Both the position numbers and the translations under genes were made by a program. Shown here piece after piece: positions 1-7,205 of a stretch of 43,905 nt of DNA (position 1 is the stretch's first letter; every line of letters begins with the position of its first letter). Origin of the DNA: an uncultured Bacteriovorax sp. (lineage in GTDB: Bacteria; Bdellovibrionota; Bacteriovoracia; Bacteriovoracales; Bacteriovoracaceae); the NCBI GenBank assembly GCA_946481315.1, contig CAMLMH010000014.1, positions 1 to 43,905 of the forward strand, in the 5' to 3' direction. The notes under the pieces are model-generated. The model saw only the letters and a list, made by a program, of their open reading frames with translations. It ran no database searches and was not told where the DNA came from.

Positions 1-711
1 GGTGACGATGCAGCAGGTTTAGCCATCAGTGAAAACTTGAAGGCACAGATAAGAGGAATGAGACAGGCCAAAAGAAATGCTGGCGACGCTATCTCCATGT
101 TACAAACGGCAGAAGGTGGAATGAATGAAATCTCGAACATCATCATCAGACTTAGAGAACTTTCAGTCCAGGCCGCATCAGATACAGTGGGAAGTACAGA
201 GCGTGGATTCTCAGACATTGAATTCCAGAATCTCAAAGAAGAGATTGACAGAATTGCCAAGTCTACAGAGTTCAACGGAATTAAATTGCTCGATGGTACA
301 GGCGGAAAACTCGAATTCCAAATTGGTATTAAGAATGATCCGGTTCTCGATAGACTTCACTATGACGGAGCTGGAGCGGACGCATCCCTGGAAGCACTTG
401 GTTTGGCGATCGATGGGGTGTCGACGAAAGAAGGAGCACAAGCAGCACTTAAGAAACTGGACGATGCACTTGTTCGCATCAACGGTGTCAGAGCTAACTT
501 CGGTGCCCTTCAGAATAGATTGCAGTCAACTTCGAACAATCTCGAAGTTAGCGATGAGAACCTCTCAGCAGCTAACTCGCGAATCAGAGATGTTGATGTA
601 GCATCTGAAACTGCAGATATGACTAAGAATAATATTCTTCTTCAGGCAGGTATGTCAGTGTTATCGCAAGCTAATCAAGCGCCAAACACAGCTTTAAAAC
701 TACTCAACTGA
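1..711 (+). CDS. fliC: Flagellin, 5' end cut by the window
   Basis: Structural subunit of the flagellar filament, exported and polymerised at the filament tip. Reading frame 1 is open from the first base, so about 40 N-terminal residues lie outside the window. The visible part begins with the family signature GDDAAGLAIS, continues through the D1 helix (MLQTAEGGMNEISNIIIRLR, ELSVQAASDT), has a short variable centre, and ends with the C-terminal helix NILLQAGMSVLSQAN followed by LKLLN. The short central region implies a filament protein of about 275 residues without the large outer domains of enteric flagellins. A strong terminator follows 9 bases after the stop, so this is the end of its transcript. 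Which flagellin paralogue it is cannot be told from this fragment. Confidence 0.97.
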   Translation, partial: GDDAAGLAISENLKAQIRGMRQAKRNAGDAISMLQTAEGGMNEISNIIIRLRELSVQAASDTVGSTERGFSDIEFQNLKEEIDRIAKSTEFNGIKLLDGTGGKLEFQIGIKNDPVLDRLHYDGAGADASLEALGLAIDGVSTKEGAQAALKKLDDALVRINGVRANFGALQNRLQSTSNNLEVSDENLSAANSRIRDVDVASETADMTKNNILLQAGMSVLSQANQAPNTALKLLN

Positions 712-720
712 TTAATTTAG

Positions 721-748
721 AAAAGTTGCTCCGAATGGAGCAACTTTT
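721..748 (+). terminator. Rho-independent terminator of the flagellin gene
   Basis: A perfect 12-bp stem (AAAAGTTGCTCC / GGAGCAACTTTT) closes a four-base GAAT loop and runs into a T-rich stretch. It sits just after the flagellin stop and before the next start, so it separates the two genes. Confidence 0.92.
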
Positions 749-782
749 CTTATTTTCATTTATACTAATAGCAGGACAATTT

Positions 783-1778
783 ATGAGCGAGTTAACAACC
801 ACCGTCGACAGACGTAAAACCATCCTGATACTGGGAATTAATTCATTTCTGGGTTCTAACCTGGCGGAGTTTTTTCGTCGTGATTATCGGGTGGTGGGAA
901 CTTATCATAAGCGCAATCAGCCACTGCCTGGTATTCTTAGTTTACCGTGTGATGTTCTCAATAAAGATGAAGTTCAGCTTGTCCTGTATGCCTTTAAGCC
1001 AGACATTGTACTTTATTGTGTTGGCTTAACTTCAGTGAAAGACTGCTCAGAAATGCCCAATGCTTCAGATGCACTCAATTCATCCGGTCTGTTTAACGTT
1101 GCTGAACTTGCCCCTCGTTATGGGGCAAGGATCGTTTACTTTTCATCACATTTTATTTTTTCCGGAATTAATAAAAATTATAATGAAATGGATAATGCAG
1201 ACGTTATTACACAATATGGAAAATCCCAGGCATCTTCTGAATTTTATCTGCAAAAATCATCATTAAATTATCTCATCATCCGAAGTTCCAAGTTATATGG
1301 TCGCGGAGTGAGTGCTCTTCGCAATACTTGGTTTGAAATTCTTCAGAAGAATTTGAAAAATACCAATAGTGCTCTTTATGATAATTTCGTCCATCAGGGT
1401 TTTATTGATGTCTTCTACCTGGGAATGGTTCTGAAGATGTGTATCGATAAAAATATTTCAAATAGACTTATTCACTTTTCATCACAGGACACGATGACTC
1501 ATTATGAGTTCGCTAAGCTATATGCCGAAGTTTTTGGTGAGTCTGATGGCCTGATTAATAAAGGAAAATGGCATATGCCGATTCTGAAAAGTGCTACTAT
1601 TGATCGGGTGGATGAGCATTTGCATTTCAAACTCGATGTATTAAACGTGGAAGGTTTACTTAAGATAAAAATGCCAACCATTCGCGAGTCTCTGGAATTT
1701 ACCTTTAAAAGGTTTAATGGAACTAAAAAAAGCACCCGATCTAGTTCTGATAAGACAGAAGGACTTTCATACATATAA
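783..1778 (+). CDS. RmlD-like NAD(P)-dependent sugar-nucleotide reductase/epimerase (extended SDR)
   Basis: Extended short-chain dehydrogenase of 331 residues, closest in layout to dTDP-4-dehydrorhamnose reductase (RmlD). The N-terminal Rossmann motif reads ILGINSFLGSNLAEFF, followed by the PDIVLYCVGLTSVKDCS strand, the SSHFIFSG segment, and the active-site region YGKSQASSE. In classical family members the tyrosine is followed four residues later by a lysine (YxxxK); here that position is glutamine, which may weaken catalysis or indicate a binding or regulatory role. The ATG at 783 is chosen because an upstream in-frame TTG at 726 lies inside the flagellin terminator; AGGAC precedes 783. Its place beside flagellin suggests surface-sugar or flagellin-glycan work, but that is only inference. 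Confidence 0.8.
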   Translation: MSELTTTVDRRKTILILGINSFLGSNLAEFFRRDYRVVGTYHKRNQPLPGILSLPCDVLNKDEVQLVLYAFKPDIVLYCVGLTSVKDCSEMPNASDALNSSGLFNVAELAPRYGARIVYFSSHFIFSGINKNYNEMDNADVITQYGKSQASSEFYLQKSSLNYLIIRSSKLYGRGVSALRNTWFEILQKNLKNTNSALYDNFVHQGFIDVFYLGMVLKMCIDKNISNRLIHFSSQDTMTHYEFAKLYAEVFGESDGLINKGKWHMPILKSATIDRVDEHLHFKLDVLNVEGLLKIKMPTIRESLEFTFKRFNGTKKSTRSSSDKTEGLSYI

Positions 1779-1807
1779 AAAAAGGCAGCTCCAAGGCTGC
1801 CTTTTTT
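1777..1807. terminator. Bidirectional terminator between convergent genes
   Basis: Seven A, then GGCAGC, a six-base loop TCCAAG, GCTGCC and six T. The A and T runs allow it to end transcription from both the RmlD-like gene (plus) and the TRAP-binding-protein gene (minus), whose stops flank it. Confidence 0.9.
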
Positions 1808-1828
1808 ATCTTTAATGCAATGACAGAA

Positions 1829-2836
1829 TTATTGATTTTCGATTGATGTAACCAGATCTTTTGGAAACATAGCTGCATATTTAGAATAAACAGGCTTAAC
1901 TGCTTGCTTGAATTTTGCTTGTTCTTCAGCAGATAGAGTGTTCACCTCAATTCCACGCTTCAGACACTCTTCCTTAACGGCCAGACCACTTTTAATTGAG
2001 TGGTCACGCTCAATACGAGCAGCATGAACAGCAGCTTCTTTCATATAGTTTTTGTAGTTTTCAGGAAGTTTCTTCCAAAAGTCACCATTAGCTATAATTG
2101 AAGTTAAGAATAAACTATGATTTGTTTCATTCATAATGTTTGCTACACGGTCTTGATTCAAACTTAGGTAGCGAGCATATGTCGATTCAGCGGAGTTAAT
2201 TTTTCCTGCCTTAACTGCGTCATCGATTGCATCTAAAGGAAGTGGGATCGGGTTAGCGCCAACCAGTTTAAAAGTTTCCATAGCAATCGGACTGCCAGAA
2301 GTTCTGACACTCATTCCGTTGAAGTCTTCAACTTTAGTTATCTTTTTTGTCGCAGGTAGAATTCTGTATCCACCACTATAAGTGAATGCCAGACCCTGAA
2401 GATTTGATTTATTTAAGCTTGCAAGAATTTTTCCACCGACATCTCCTTCCAGAACTTTCTGTGCATGAGTATGGTCGCGGAATAGGAAAGGCAGATCCAG
2501 TACGTACATCATTTTGCTTTGACGGCCCAGATCCGTTGTATATGTCTGGCTCATTTCAATTTTACCGTTCTGGATAAACTTTACATATTCATTGTGTGGG
2601 ATCTTTTTTCCTTTGTTATATTTTACTTCGTATTCAGGAAGTGTAAGTACTTCCACAACTACATCACCTTTTGTTTTTTCCTGCATTTCTTTTGAAAAAA
2701 CCTCTGCAGCCTCTTTGAAAAGGTCTACAGGTTCATGGGCAAGTACCCATTTAATCTTATAAGTTGGTTGCTTTGTTTCAGAAGCAAATGTAGTGCTGGA
2801 TAATAAAACAGCAAGCGAGAGAAGAATCGTTTTCAT
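1829..2836 (-). CDS. dctP: TRAP transporter solute-binding protein, DctP family
   Basis: Periplasmic substrate-binding component of a tripartite ATP-independent transporter, the class that captures dicarboxylates and other organic acids. The 335-residue protein starts with a clear Sec signal peptide (MKTILLSLAVLLSSTTFA, cleavage before SE). The mature part shows the DctP fold signatures: KWVLAHEPVDLF, the DLPFLFRDHTHAQKVLEG segment, GYRILPATKKI, and the specificity region VRTSGSPIAMETFKLVGANP, where the arginine normally binds the carboxylate. No DctQ or DctM membrane genes are adjacent, so it is an orphan here or works with a transporter encoded elsewhere. AGGGG precedes the ATG. The substrate cannot be predicted. 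Confidence 0.93.
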   Translation of the reverse strand: MKTILLSLAVLLSSTTFASETKQPTYKIKWVLAHEPVDLFKEAAEVFSKEMQEKTKGDVVVEVLTLPEYEVKYNKGKKIPHNEYVKFIQNGKIEMSQTYTTDLGRQSKMMYVLDLPFLFRDHTHAQKVLEGDVGGKILASLNKSNLQGLAFTYSGGYRILPATKKITKVEDFNGMSVRTSGSPIAMETFKLVGANPIPLPLDAIDDAVKAGKINSAESTYARYLSLNQDRVANIMNETNHSLFLTSIIANGDFWKKLPENYKNYMKEAAVHAARIERDHSIKSGLAVKEECLKRGIEVNTLSAEEQAKFKQAVKPVYSKYAAMFPKDLVTSIENQ

Positions 2837-2877
2837 AAATACCCCTATTGATGCAAGTAGAGACTCAATTATAAATA

Positions 2878-2905
2878 ATTATAGAGGATGACTAGGTTGA
2901 GTCAA
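2878..2905 (-). promoter_or_regulatory. Sigma-70 type promoter for the TRAP binding protein
   Basis: On the minus strand TTGACT (2905-2900) and TATAAT (2883-2878) are separated by 16 bases. The predicted start leaves a leader of about 35 bases before the ATG at 2836. Confidence 0.7.
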
Positions 2906-2938
2906 GAAAACTCCACCCGGAGGGTTCAAACGGTCGAT

Positions 2939-3475
2939 TTAGCGTGCAGAGTTGACTATGAACTCGGTAAGATAGTGCCTCACTAATGCGTCAAGATCGA
3001 CCACTTCATTGTTAAAGCGCCAGGTTATTTTATTAAATGGGCCAATATGAGCGCGAATTTCATGAATGGTTGTCGAACCAAATTGATCGTTGAAGGACAA
3101 GCGGGCGCCATAAATATCTTTACCGTTGGCCAAAAAACCTATGGAGATAACATCATTTGCCTTGCGGGCGAAGATGAGTCGCAGGGAGTTTCGAAACAAC
3201 ATAAAGTCATTGACGGTATTGGAGATTTTGAAAAATTTAATCGCAGCGCTTGATTGATTGCGTCCGCGATATTCATTGAACTTTGTAATATATGCTTCGA
3301 AACGATCACGCAGATCATTCATCAGGGCAATAGATGCTTCTTCCAAAAGAAGAGCAGGATTTAAATGGCCATTGATATTAACAATACCTGACTCTTCCAT
3401 GTTGATTTCATCCATGGCGAGATTTTCAATCCAATTGTAGTTAAGTGGCTGGTATGTTTGCTGATTTTCGATCAT
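2939..3475 (-). CDS. Conserved-looking protein of unknown function (178 aa)
   Basis: I do not recognise a family. The protein has no signal peptide or membrane segment and looks like a soluble alpha/beta protein. Its N-terminal third is acidic (MDEINMEESGIVNINGHLNP), the middle is helical with a basic patch (RNSLRLIFARKANDV), and a beta-rich part (ISIGFLANGKDIYGARLSF) leads to a helical tail. The ATG at 3475 has no clear Shine-Dalgarno sequence. It lies directly downstream of the 6S RNA on the same strand with about 45 bases between them, so part of its mRNA could come from read-through of the 6S promoter. Codon use is like the neighbours, so it is probably a real gene. Confidence 0.7.
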   Translation of the reverse strand: MIENQQTYQPLNYNWIENLAMDEINMEESGIVNINGHLNPALLLEEASIALMNDLRDRFEAYITKFNEYRGRNQSSAAIKFFKISNTVNDFMLFRNSLRLIFARKANDVISIGFLANGKDIYGARLSFNDQFGSTTIHEIRAHIGPFNKITWRFNNEVVDLDALVRHYLTEFIVNSAR

Positions 3476-3519
3476 AGAATTAGGATCGATGGAAGAAGCT
3501 TTGCTGTCAAGAATAATAA

Positions 3520-3709
3520 AGAGGGGCCCAGGAATGGACTACTATCGAGGTTCCGCCCATTTTTAAATAGGTGGCTGCAGTAAGTAGTCACTTTAGGCTT
3601 CTCACTGAAAGAACCCGGAGGTTCAATATGAGCTTGCTCACCGTGACCAGGGACCGCTCCCGAATAAATCTTTATAGAGGAACCAACTTAATGCCAACTC
3701 CTAGACCCA
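3520..3709 (-). ncRNA. ssrS: 6S RNA
   Basis: 6S RNA binds and restrains the housekeeping RNA polymerase holoenzyme. Read on the minus strand, this stretch has sequence blocks matching the enterobacterial RNA: GGTGAGCAAGCTC (E. coli GGTGAGCATGCTC), then GAGAAGCCTAAAGTG (E. coli GAGAAGCCTTAAAACTG), then ACTGCAGCC. The ends pair into the closing stem: GGGTCTAGGA at the 5' side pairs over 10 positions (with G-U pairs) with TCCTGGGCCC at the 3' side, and GGTTCC/GGAACC pair further in around an AU-rich open region that would be the central bubble. The length, about 190 nt, is normal for the family. The exact ends are estimated from the -10 box and the closing stem. It accounts for most of the long gene-free stretch 3476-3918; the rest of that stretch shows no gene. 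Confidence 0.85.
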
Positions 3710-3714
3710 CTTTT

Positions 3715-3720
3715 ATTATA
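3715..3720 (-). promoter_or_regulatory. -10 box of the 6S RNA promoter
   Basis: A perfect TATAAT on the minus strand lies 6-7 bases before the predicted 5' end of the 6S RNA closing stem. The -35 position (about TAGAGT) does not match the consensus. Confidence 0.6.
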
Positions 3721-3918
3721 CACCTAAGGGGAGAGGGACTCTAGGAATGTTTTTTCCATCCTACTTATTTCAATAGCTTGAATATAAAAAAACTGCAGCG
3801 CAGCCATTTGCCTAAAAAAACTTGAGTATAGTGGTAAAATAAAAAGGTCAAATCCTAAAGTTTCTTGCTGCATTCACCGAGGAGGGTTCAGCGAGTATTC
3901 CACAGTAGGGAGAGTTAT

Positions 3919-4110
3919 ATGAAGCAGCTAATGGCATACCTTAACGATGAGAGTGGACAGACTTCTACCGAATATATTCTTCTGGTAGCAGTTGTTGCCA
4001 TGATTATTTTTAAATTTAAAGGAAAGATGGATAAAGGCTTAGGTGGAATCACTGATACAGTTTTCGGTCAGGCTAACGAGCTTGCAGGGAAAATTGGTCA
4101 AGAAGAATAA
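3919..4110 (+). CDS. flp: Flp-type (type IVb) major pilin
   Basis: Small pilin of the Tad secretion system, 63 residues, normal for Flp. After a short leader ending in G comes the class III processing site and hydrophobic stem G|QTSTEYILLVAVVAMIIF, with the glutamate at +5 and tyrosine at +6 that the dedicated prepilin peptidase and pilin assembly need. The short polar tail (KFKGKMDKGLGGITDTVFGQ) is typical. The start at 3919 is chosen because AGGGAGAG lies just upstream; an in-frame upstream codon at 3865 would add an implausible leader. It is the first gene of the pilus operon, and the TadV/CpaA peptidase is two genes downstream. As first gene and best match to Flp it is the likely main fibre subunit. 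Confidence 0.92.
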   Translation: MKQLMAYLNDESGQTSTEYILLVAVVAMIIFKFKGKMDKGLGGITDTVFGQANELAGKIGQEE

Positions 4111-4212
4111 AGCCACTTAGTTCTTTGTTTCTGATGGCTATTTCCAGGTAAATGTTCAGGCATTGTTTGCCTCCTATTGTCTTAAGCTGCTCAATCCTCA
4201 ATCCTAAATATC

Positions 4213-4431
4213 ATGAATCAAAAAATCCAAATGAGGGCTTCCGGTCAAGCCCTCATTGAATATCTACTGCTATTTTGTTTTATGACTTTCATTGGTATTA
4301 ACATGGCCAAAGGGGTCACTCGTACAATGACTTCATCAGTAGGTATTATTGGCTACGAACTGACAGAGCAGTTTACAATTGGGGTTTGCGAGGATCATTG
4401 TTTTTATAAAGGCTATCTCAATCAGGAGTGA
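4213..4431 (+). CDS. Second Flp-like pilin or minor pilin
   Basis: A 72-residue protein with the same processing architecture as the first pilin: basic leader, then G|QALIEYLLLFCFMTFIGI with E+5 and Y+6. Unlike a standard Flp it has a longer tail with two cysteines (GVCEDHCFY) that could form a disulfide loop, which suggests a minor or tip pilin rather than the bulk subunit. The ATG at 4213 has no clear Shine-Dalgarno sequence, so translation may be weak; an internal ATG at 4231 is possible. It ends 4 bases before the peptidase gene starts. Confidence 0.82.
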   Translation: MNQKIQMRASGQALIEYLLLFCFMTFIGINMAKGVTRTMTSSVGIIGYELTEQFTIGVCEDHCFYKGYLNQE

Positions 4432-4435
4432 TGAA

Positions 4436-4945
4436 ATGCTGCCAGTAGTGGTTTATATTTTCGTTGCGATCCAATTGCTGGTTGTAGCTTACATCGACTT
4501 TAAGACTAAAAAAATTTCTAACGTCTGGTTGCTTATCAACAGTATATTTTTTGTTGTGCTTACCTGGCTCTTTCCTGAGCTTTACAGCTGGTCAATTCAG
4601 GTACTTTTCATCCCTGTAGCCTTTATCGTCGTAGGATTTGTATTGTTTTTGATGAATATCATGGGAGGGGGAGATTCCAAGTATCTTTCCTCCATTTATC
4701 TTTTGATTCCTGTTTCTCTTCAGGAAACCACTTTTATCTATTTATTATATGCAACCATTTTAGTAGGAAGTACGCTCTTTTTGCTCAACACTTTAAAGTA
4801 CCTTGATTTAATCATTGTTCATTATAGAATGAAGGATATTGCCGGTATAAAGCGCATTTACGGTAAACGATTTACCTATGCACCAGTTATCTTTATCGCA
4901 TGGATGTGGTTCGGATGGCAGAACTCAAAAATTCTGACTTTCTAA
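4436..4945 (+). CDS. cpaA: Tad prepilin peptidase TadV/CpaA (A24 aspartic protease)
   Basis: Inner-membrane aspartic protease that trims the leaders of the Flp and TadE-like pilins in this operon. The 169-residue, multi-pass protein carries both catalytic aspartates: the first in YIDFKTKKISN and the second in the GxGD motif MGGGDSKYLSS. It lacks the N-terminal methyltransferase domain of PilD, as expected for the short Tad peptidases. The ATG at 4436 is supported by AGGAG seven bases upstream, inside the end of the preceding pilin gene, so translation is probably coupled. The 3' end overlaps the next pilin-like gene. Confidence 0.93.
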   Translation: MLPVVVYIFVAIQLLVVAYIDFKTKKISNVWLLINSIFFVVLTWLFPELYSWSIQVLFIPVAFIVVGFVLFLMNIMGGGDSKYLSSIYLLIPVSLQETTFIYLLYATILVGSTLFLLNTLKYLDLIIVHYRMKDIAGIKRIYGKRFTYAPVIFIAWMWFGWQNSKILTF

Positions 4946-5244
4946 ATTCAAAAGGACAAAGTTTAGTTGAATATATTCTGCTTTTAGCGGTTATATCTTC
5001 AATTGGCTTTGCTCTGTTTAACAGTCAAAAGTTCAAAAACTTTTTTGGCGGAACAGGATTTTTTGAAACTTTCCGTCATGGAATTGAATACTCTTATCGT
5101 TATGGCCGGGAAATGAAAGGACCGGAAGACCATGAAAGAGGTATGGATTTTTCTTATGGTAGCCGTGCACATGATACATATTGGAACAACTCCAAAGGAC
5201 AGTCTCGTTTTTTCACCGGTACAGAAGATTATGGATCAAGATGA
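4915..5244 (+). CDS. Pilin-like Tad pseudopilin
   Basis: A protein of 109 residues with a prepilin processing site G|QSLVEYILLLAVISSIG (E+5, Y+6) and a single N-terminal hydrophobic stem, followed by a strongly polar, aromatic and Tyr/Gly/His-rich tail (GIEYSYRYGREMKGPEDHE). It is longer than Flp and lacks a second hydrophobic region, so it is best seen as a minor pilin or pseudopilin of the Tad system. The start is uncertain: ATG 4915 is given, and ATG 4900 in the same frame is also possible; both lie within the end of the peptidase gene. Its own stop overlaps the next start (ATGA), so it is in the same operon. Confidence 0.78.
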   Translation: MAELKNSDFLNSKGQSLVEYILLLAVISSIGFALFNSQKFKNFFGGTGFFETFRHGIEYSYRYGREMKGPEDHERGMDFSYGSRAHDTYWNNSKGQSRFFTGTEDYGSR

Positions 5245-5765
5245 AGATTCGAAATAATAATCGTGGTCAATCTACTATTGAATTTATTCTGACTTTTACC
5301 ATTGCCGTTGGTTTCATATTTCTCTTTCTGAAAATGGCCCTGAATTACACAAACGGTTTCATGGTTCACTATGCAACTTACAATGCAGCAAGGGCTTATC
5401 TGGTCAATGATGATCTTCATCAATCAGACGCGCACAATGATAATCAAGCTGAAGTTTTTGCCAAAAAAGTTTTTAAAAAATATATGCCGGAAGCATTGAT
5501 GCCTGGAATTGAAGTTACTATAAAAGCTCAGGGGGCTGGTGGAGGAGTTTTGCCGCTTTTCACTGGAATGTACGCTGAATTTTCTCAAAAATTTTCATTG
5601 GGATTAATCGGAGGTAAGGAGTCAATCAATTTAAGATCCGAAGCTTTCCTGGGCAGAGAGCCTACCCGAACAGAAAGTACAGCCCTGACTTGTGAAGCGA
5701 TTAAATCCGGATTGGGCCTTACCTCCTGTAGTGTGCATGCCACACTGGATGATAATGGGGGATAA
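5241..5765 (+). CDS. tadE: TadE-like pseudopilin
   Basis: TadE/TadF-type pseudopilin of 174 residues. After the basic leader MKIRNNNR comes G|QSTIEFILTFTIAVGFIFLF, with glutamate at +5 and phenylalanine at +6, then a region typical of TadE proteins (NGFMVHYATYNAARAYLV) in which paired aromatics and alanines precede a periplasmic domain. The start at 5241 overlaps the stop of the preceding gene (ATGA), the usual sign of coupled translation. A Gly-rich turn (GAGGGVLP) splits the periplasmic part, and two cysteines near the C terminus may form a disulfide. Expected to be cut by the TadV peptidase and to help start or anchor the pilus. Confidence 0.85.
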   Translation: MKIRNNNRGQSTIEFILTFTIAVGFIFLFLKMALNYTNGFMVHYATYNAARAYLVNDDLHQSDAHNDNQAEVFAKKVFKKYMPEALMPGIEVTIKAQGAGGGVLPLFTGMYAEFSQKFSLGLIGGKESINLRSEAFLGREPTRTESTALTCEAIKSGLGLTSCSVHATLDDNGG

Positions 5766-6296
5766 ATGAAAAAAATCTTATCCAATCAGAAAGGTCAGGC
5801 AATATTTGAAATGATACTTTTCCTGCCTTTTCTCGTTTTTCTTTTTACAATTTATTATACAGTCGGCAACTCCATAAGTGGTTCCATCAATCAACAAAAA
5901 GCCGTTCGGGGCTATTTCTATGCGCTGGTCAGGAACAACTCGTATGTTAACAGCGGCACCGATATAAAAGAATTCGTCACCAGAAATGGAATGAAAAGGA
6001 TCGGCTTCAACGCCATTGGATGGCGAGAAGACTCTAAAGGTGGCGGAGACAATCAGCAGGCAATCGCTCCTTGTTTCAAGTTTTCATCAGTCTTAAAGGG
6101 TGACAGTTCAGAGACTTGTGAAGGAAAAGAAAGAGGTGAGTCTGACATGGGGCCAGTCAGCAGCTATATCCGACTTTTTACTTTCTATGGCGTTTGCGGT
6201 CCAGTCTATACTGTATCCACAACCGGCGGAGCACCAGAAATTGGTCCCTCCAATCAAAACAGTCCGGCTAATTGCTCTCTCAGCCGCAACAACTGA
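5766..6296 (+). CDS. Second TadE/TadF-like pseudopilin
   Basis: A 176-residue protein starting directly after the preceding stop. The leader MKKILSNQK is followed by G|QAIFEMILFLPFLVFLFTIY, with glutamate at +5 but methionine where tyrosine or phenylalanine is usual. The next part (INQQKAVRGYFYALVRNNSY) resembles the membrane-proximal region of TadE proteins. The periplasmic part has cysteines (APCFKFSS, SETCEGK, GVCGP, ANCSLSR) that could form two disulfides. It ends the pilin block of the operon; an 81-base gap follows before cpaB, in which I see no gene and no convincing terminator. Confidence 0.8.
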   Translation: MKKILSNQKGQAIFEMILFLPFLVFLFTIYYTVGNSISGSINQQKAVRGYFYALVRNNSYVNSGTDIKEFVTRNGMKRIGFNAIGWREDSKGGGDNQQAIAPCFKFSSVLKGDSSETCEGKERGESDMGPVSSYIRLFTFYGVCGPVYTVSTTGGAPEIGPSNQNSPANCSLSRNN

Positions 6297-6377
6297 TAAG
6301 CACTTTCTTCCTACATATTAAAAAACAGCCATCTGTTGTTAAAATAAAAACAGCTAGTTATTTAACAGGTGGAATAG

Positions 6378-7205
6378 ATGAACACACGCGCACTCACCCT
6401 GGCCCTCTTCATTGCAGGTTTTGCCATGTTTATGGTCTACACATATATCGAAGATCAAAAAACTGCTTTGATTAAAGAGTATGGTGTTCAAAGTTCTGTT
6501 GTCGTTGCAAAGGTTGATATTCAGGAACTCGATTTGATTGATGATTCAAAGGTAGAAGTGCGTACTGTTCCCAATAATTTTTTATCTCCGGGACACTTCA
6601 AATCTGTAAAAGAACTGGAAAACACAATTGCCACTGTTCCTATTATTAAAGGTGAACAAATAACTAAACCGCGGGTTACTTATCCTGGTATTAAAACAGG
6701 TTTATCGCGCCAGGTTTCTGTTGGTAAGAGAGCTGTTGCAATTAGTATTACAGAGAAAGATGCCGTCGGTCGATTGATCAAACCAGGTGATCGGGTTGAT
6801 GTTCTGGCCTCTATTGATATTTCCCAGGGCGCACGTAGAGACTTACAAAAAACACGAACAGTTTTACAGGATGTACTGGTTCTTTCGACGGGGATGAGTA
6901 TGACTAACTCTATTCCTATCTATGGAGTTGAAACACCAAAAGTAATCCGGACAATGAACCTGAACACATATACTAGCTACAATACTATTACTCTTGAACT
7001 GGATCCTTATGATGTTCAAAAGCTGGCCTTCATTCAGATTTACGGAAACGGAGGAATTTCTCTGGCGCTGAGAAATAACTCAGATAAAGAACCAGTTCGT
7101 TTAAGAGCAACACAAATTTACGACGTCTTGGGTGAAGATGCTTCTGAAGCAAAAGCTTTCTTCTCTGAGAAATACCTGAAAGAGAACAAAAATGCTCCTC
7201 AATAA
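6378..7205 (+). CDS. cpaB: Flp pilus assembly protein CpaB/RcpC
   Basis: Periplasmic, membrane-anchored Tad assembly protein that works with the secretin. The 275-residue protein has one N-terminal membrane segment (ALTLALFIAGFAMFMVYTYI), then a SAF-like domain with VVVAKVDIQELDLI and the conserved PIIKGEQITKPRVTYPG stretch, then the RcpC domain: KRAVAISITEKDAVGRLIKP, GDRVDVLASIDI and the ITLELDPYDVQKLAFIQ region. Length and order match CpaB. AGGTGG precedes the ATG at 6378. The last 14 bases overlap the secretin gene, so the two are coupled. Confidence 0.95.
   Translation: MNTRALTLALFIAGFAMFMVYTYIEDQKTALIKEYGVQSSVVVAKVDIQELDLIDDSKVEVRTVPNNFLSPGHFKSVKELENTIATVPIIKGEQITKPRVTYPGIKTGLSRQVSVGKRAVAISITEKDAVGRLIKPGDRVDVLASIDISQGARRDLQKTRTVLQDVLVLSTGMSMTNSIPIYGVETPKVIRTMNLNTYTSYNTITLELDPYDVQKLAFIQIYGNGGISLALRNNSDKEPVRLRATQIYDVLGEDASEAKAFFSEKYLKENKNAPQ

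Noticed and set aside
726..782. An upstream in-frame TTG that would extend the RmlD-like protein
   Set aside because: It lies inside the flagellin terminator hairpin and would encode a non-conserved leader; ATG 783 has a better ribosome-binding site.
3856..3883. A sigma-28 (flagellar) type promoter before the first pilin: TAAAGTTT, 12 bases, ACCGAGGA
   Set aside because: The -35 match is good but the -10 part matches only five of eight positions of GCCGATAA, so it is not supported enough to list as a promoter.
4111..4170. Small hairpins between the first two pilin genes as a possible attenuator
   Set aside because: The stems are only about five base pairs and no T run follows.
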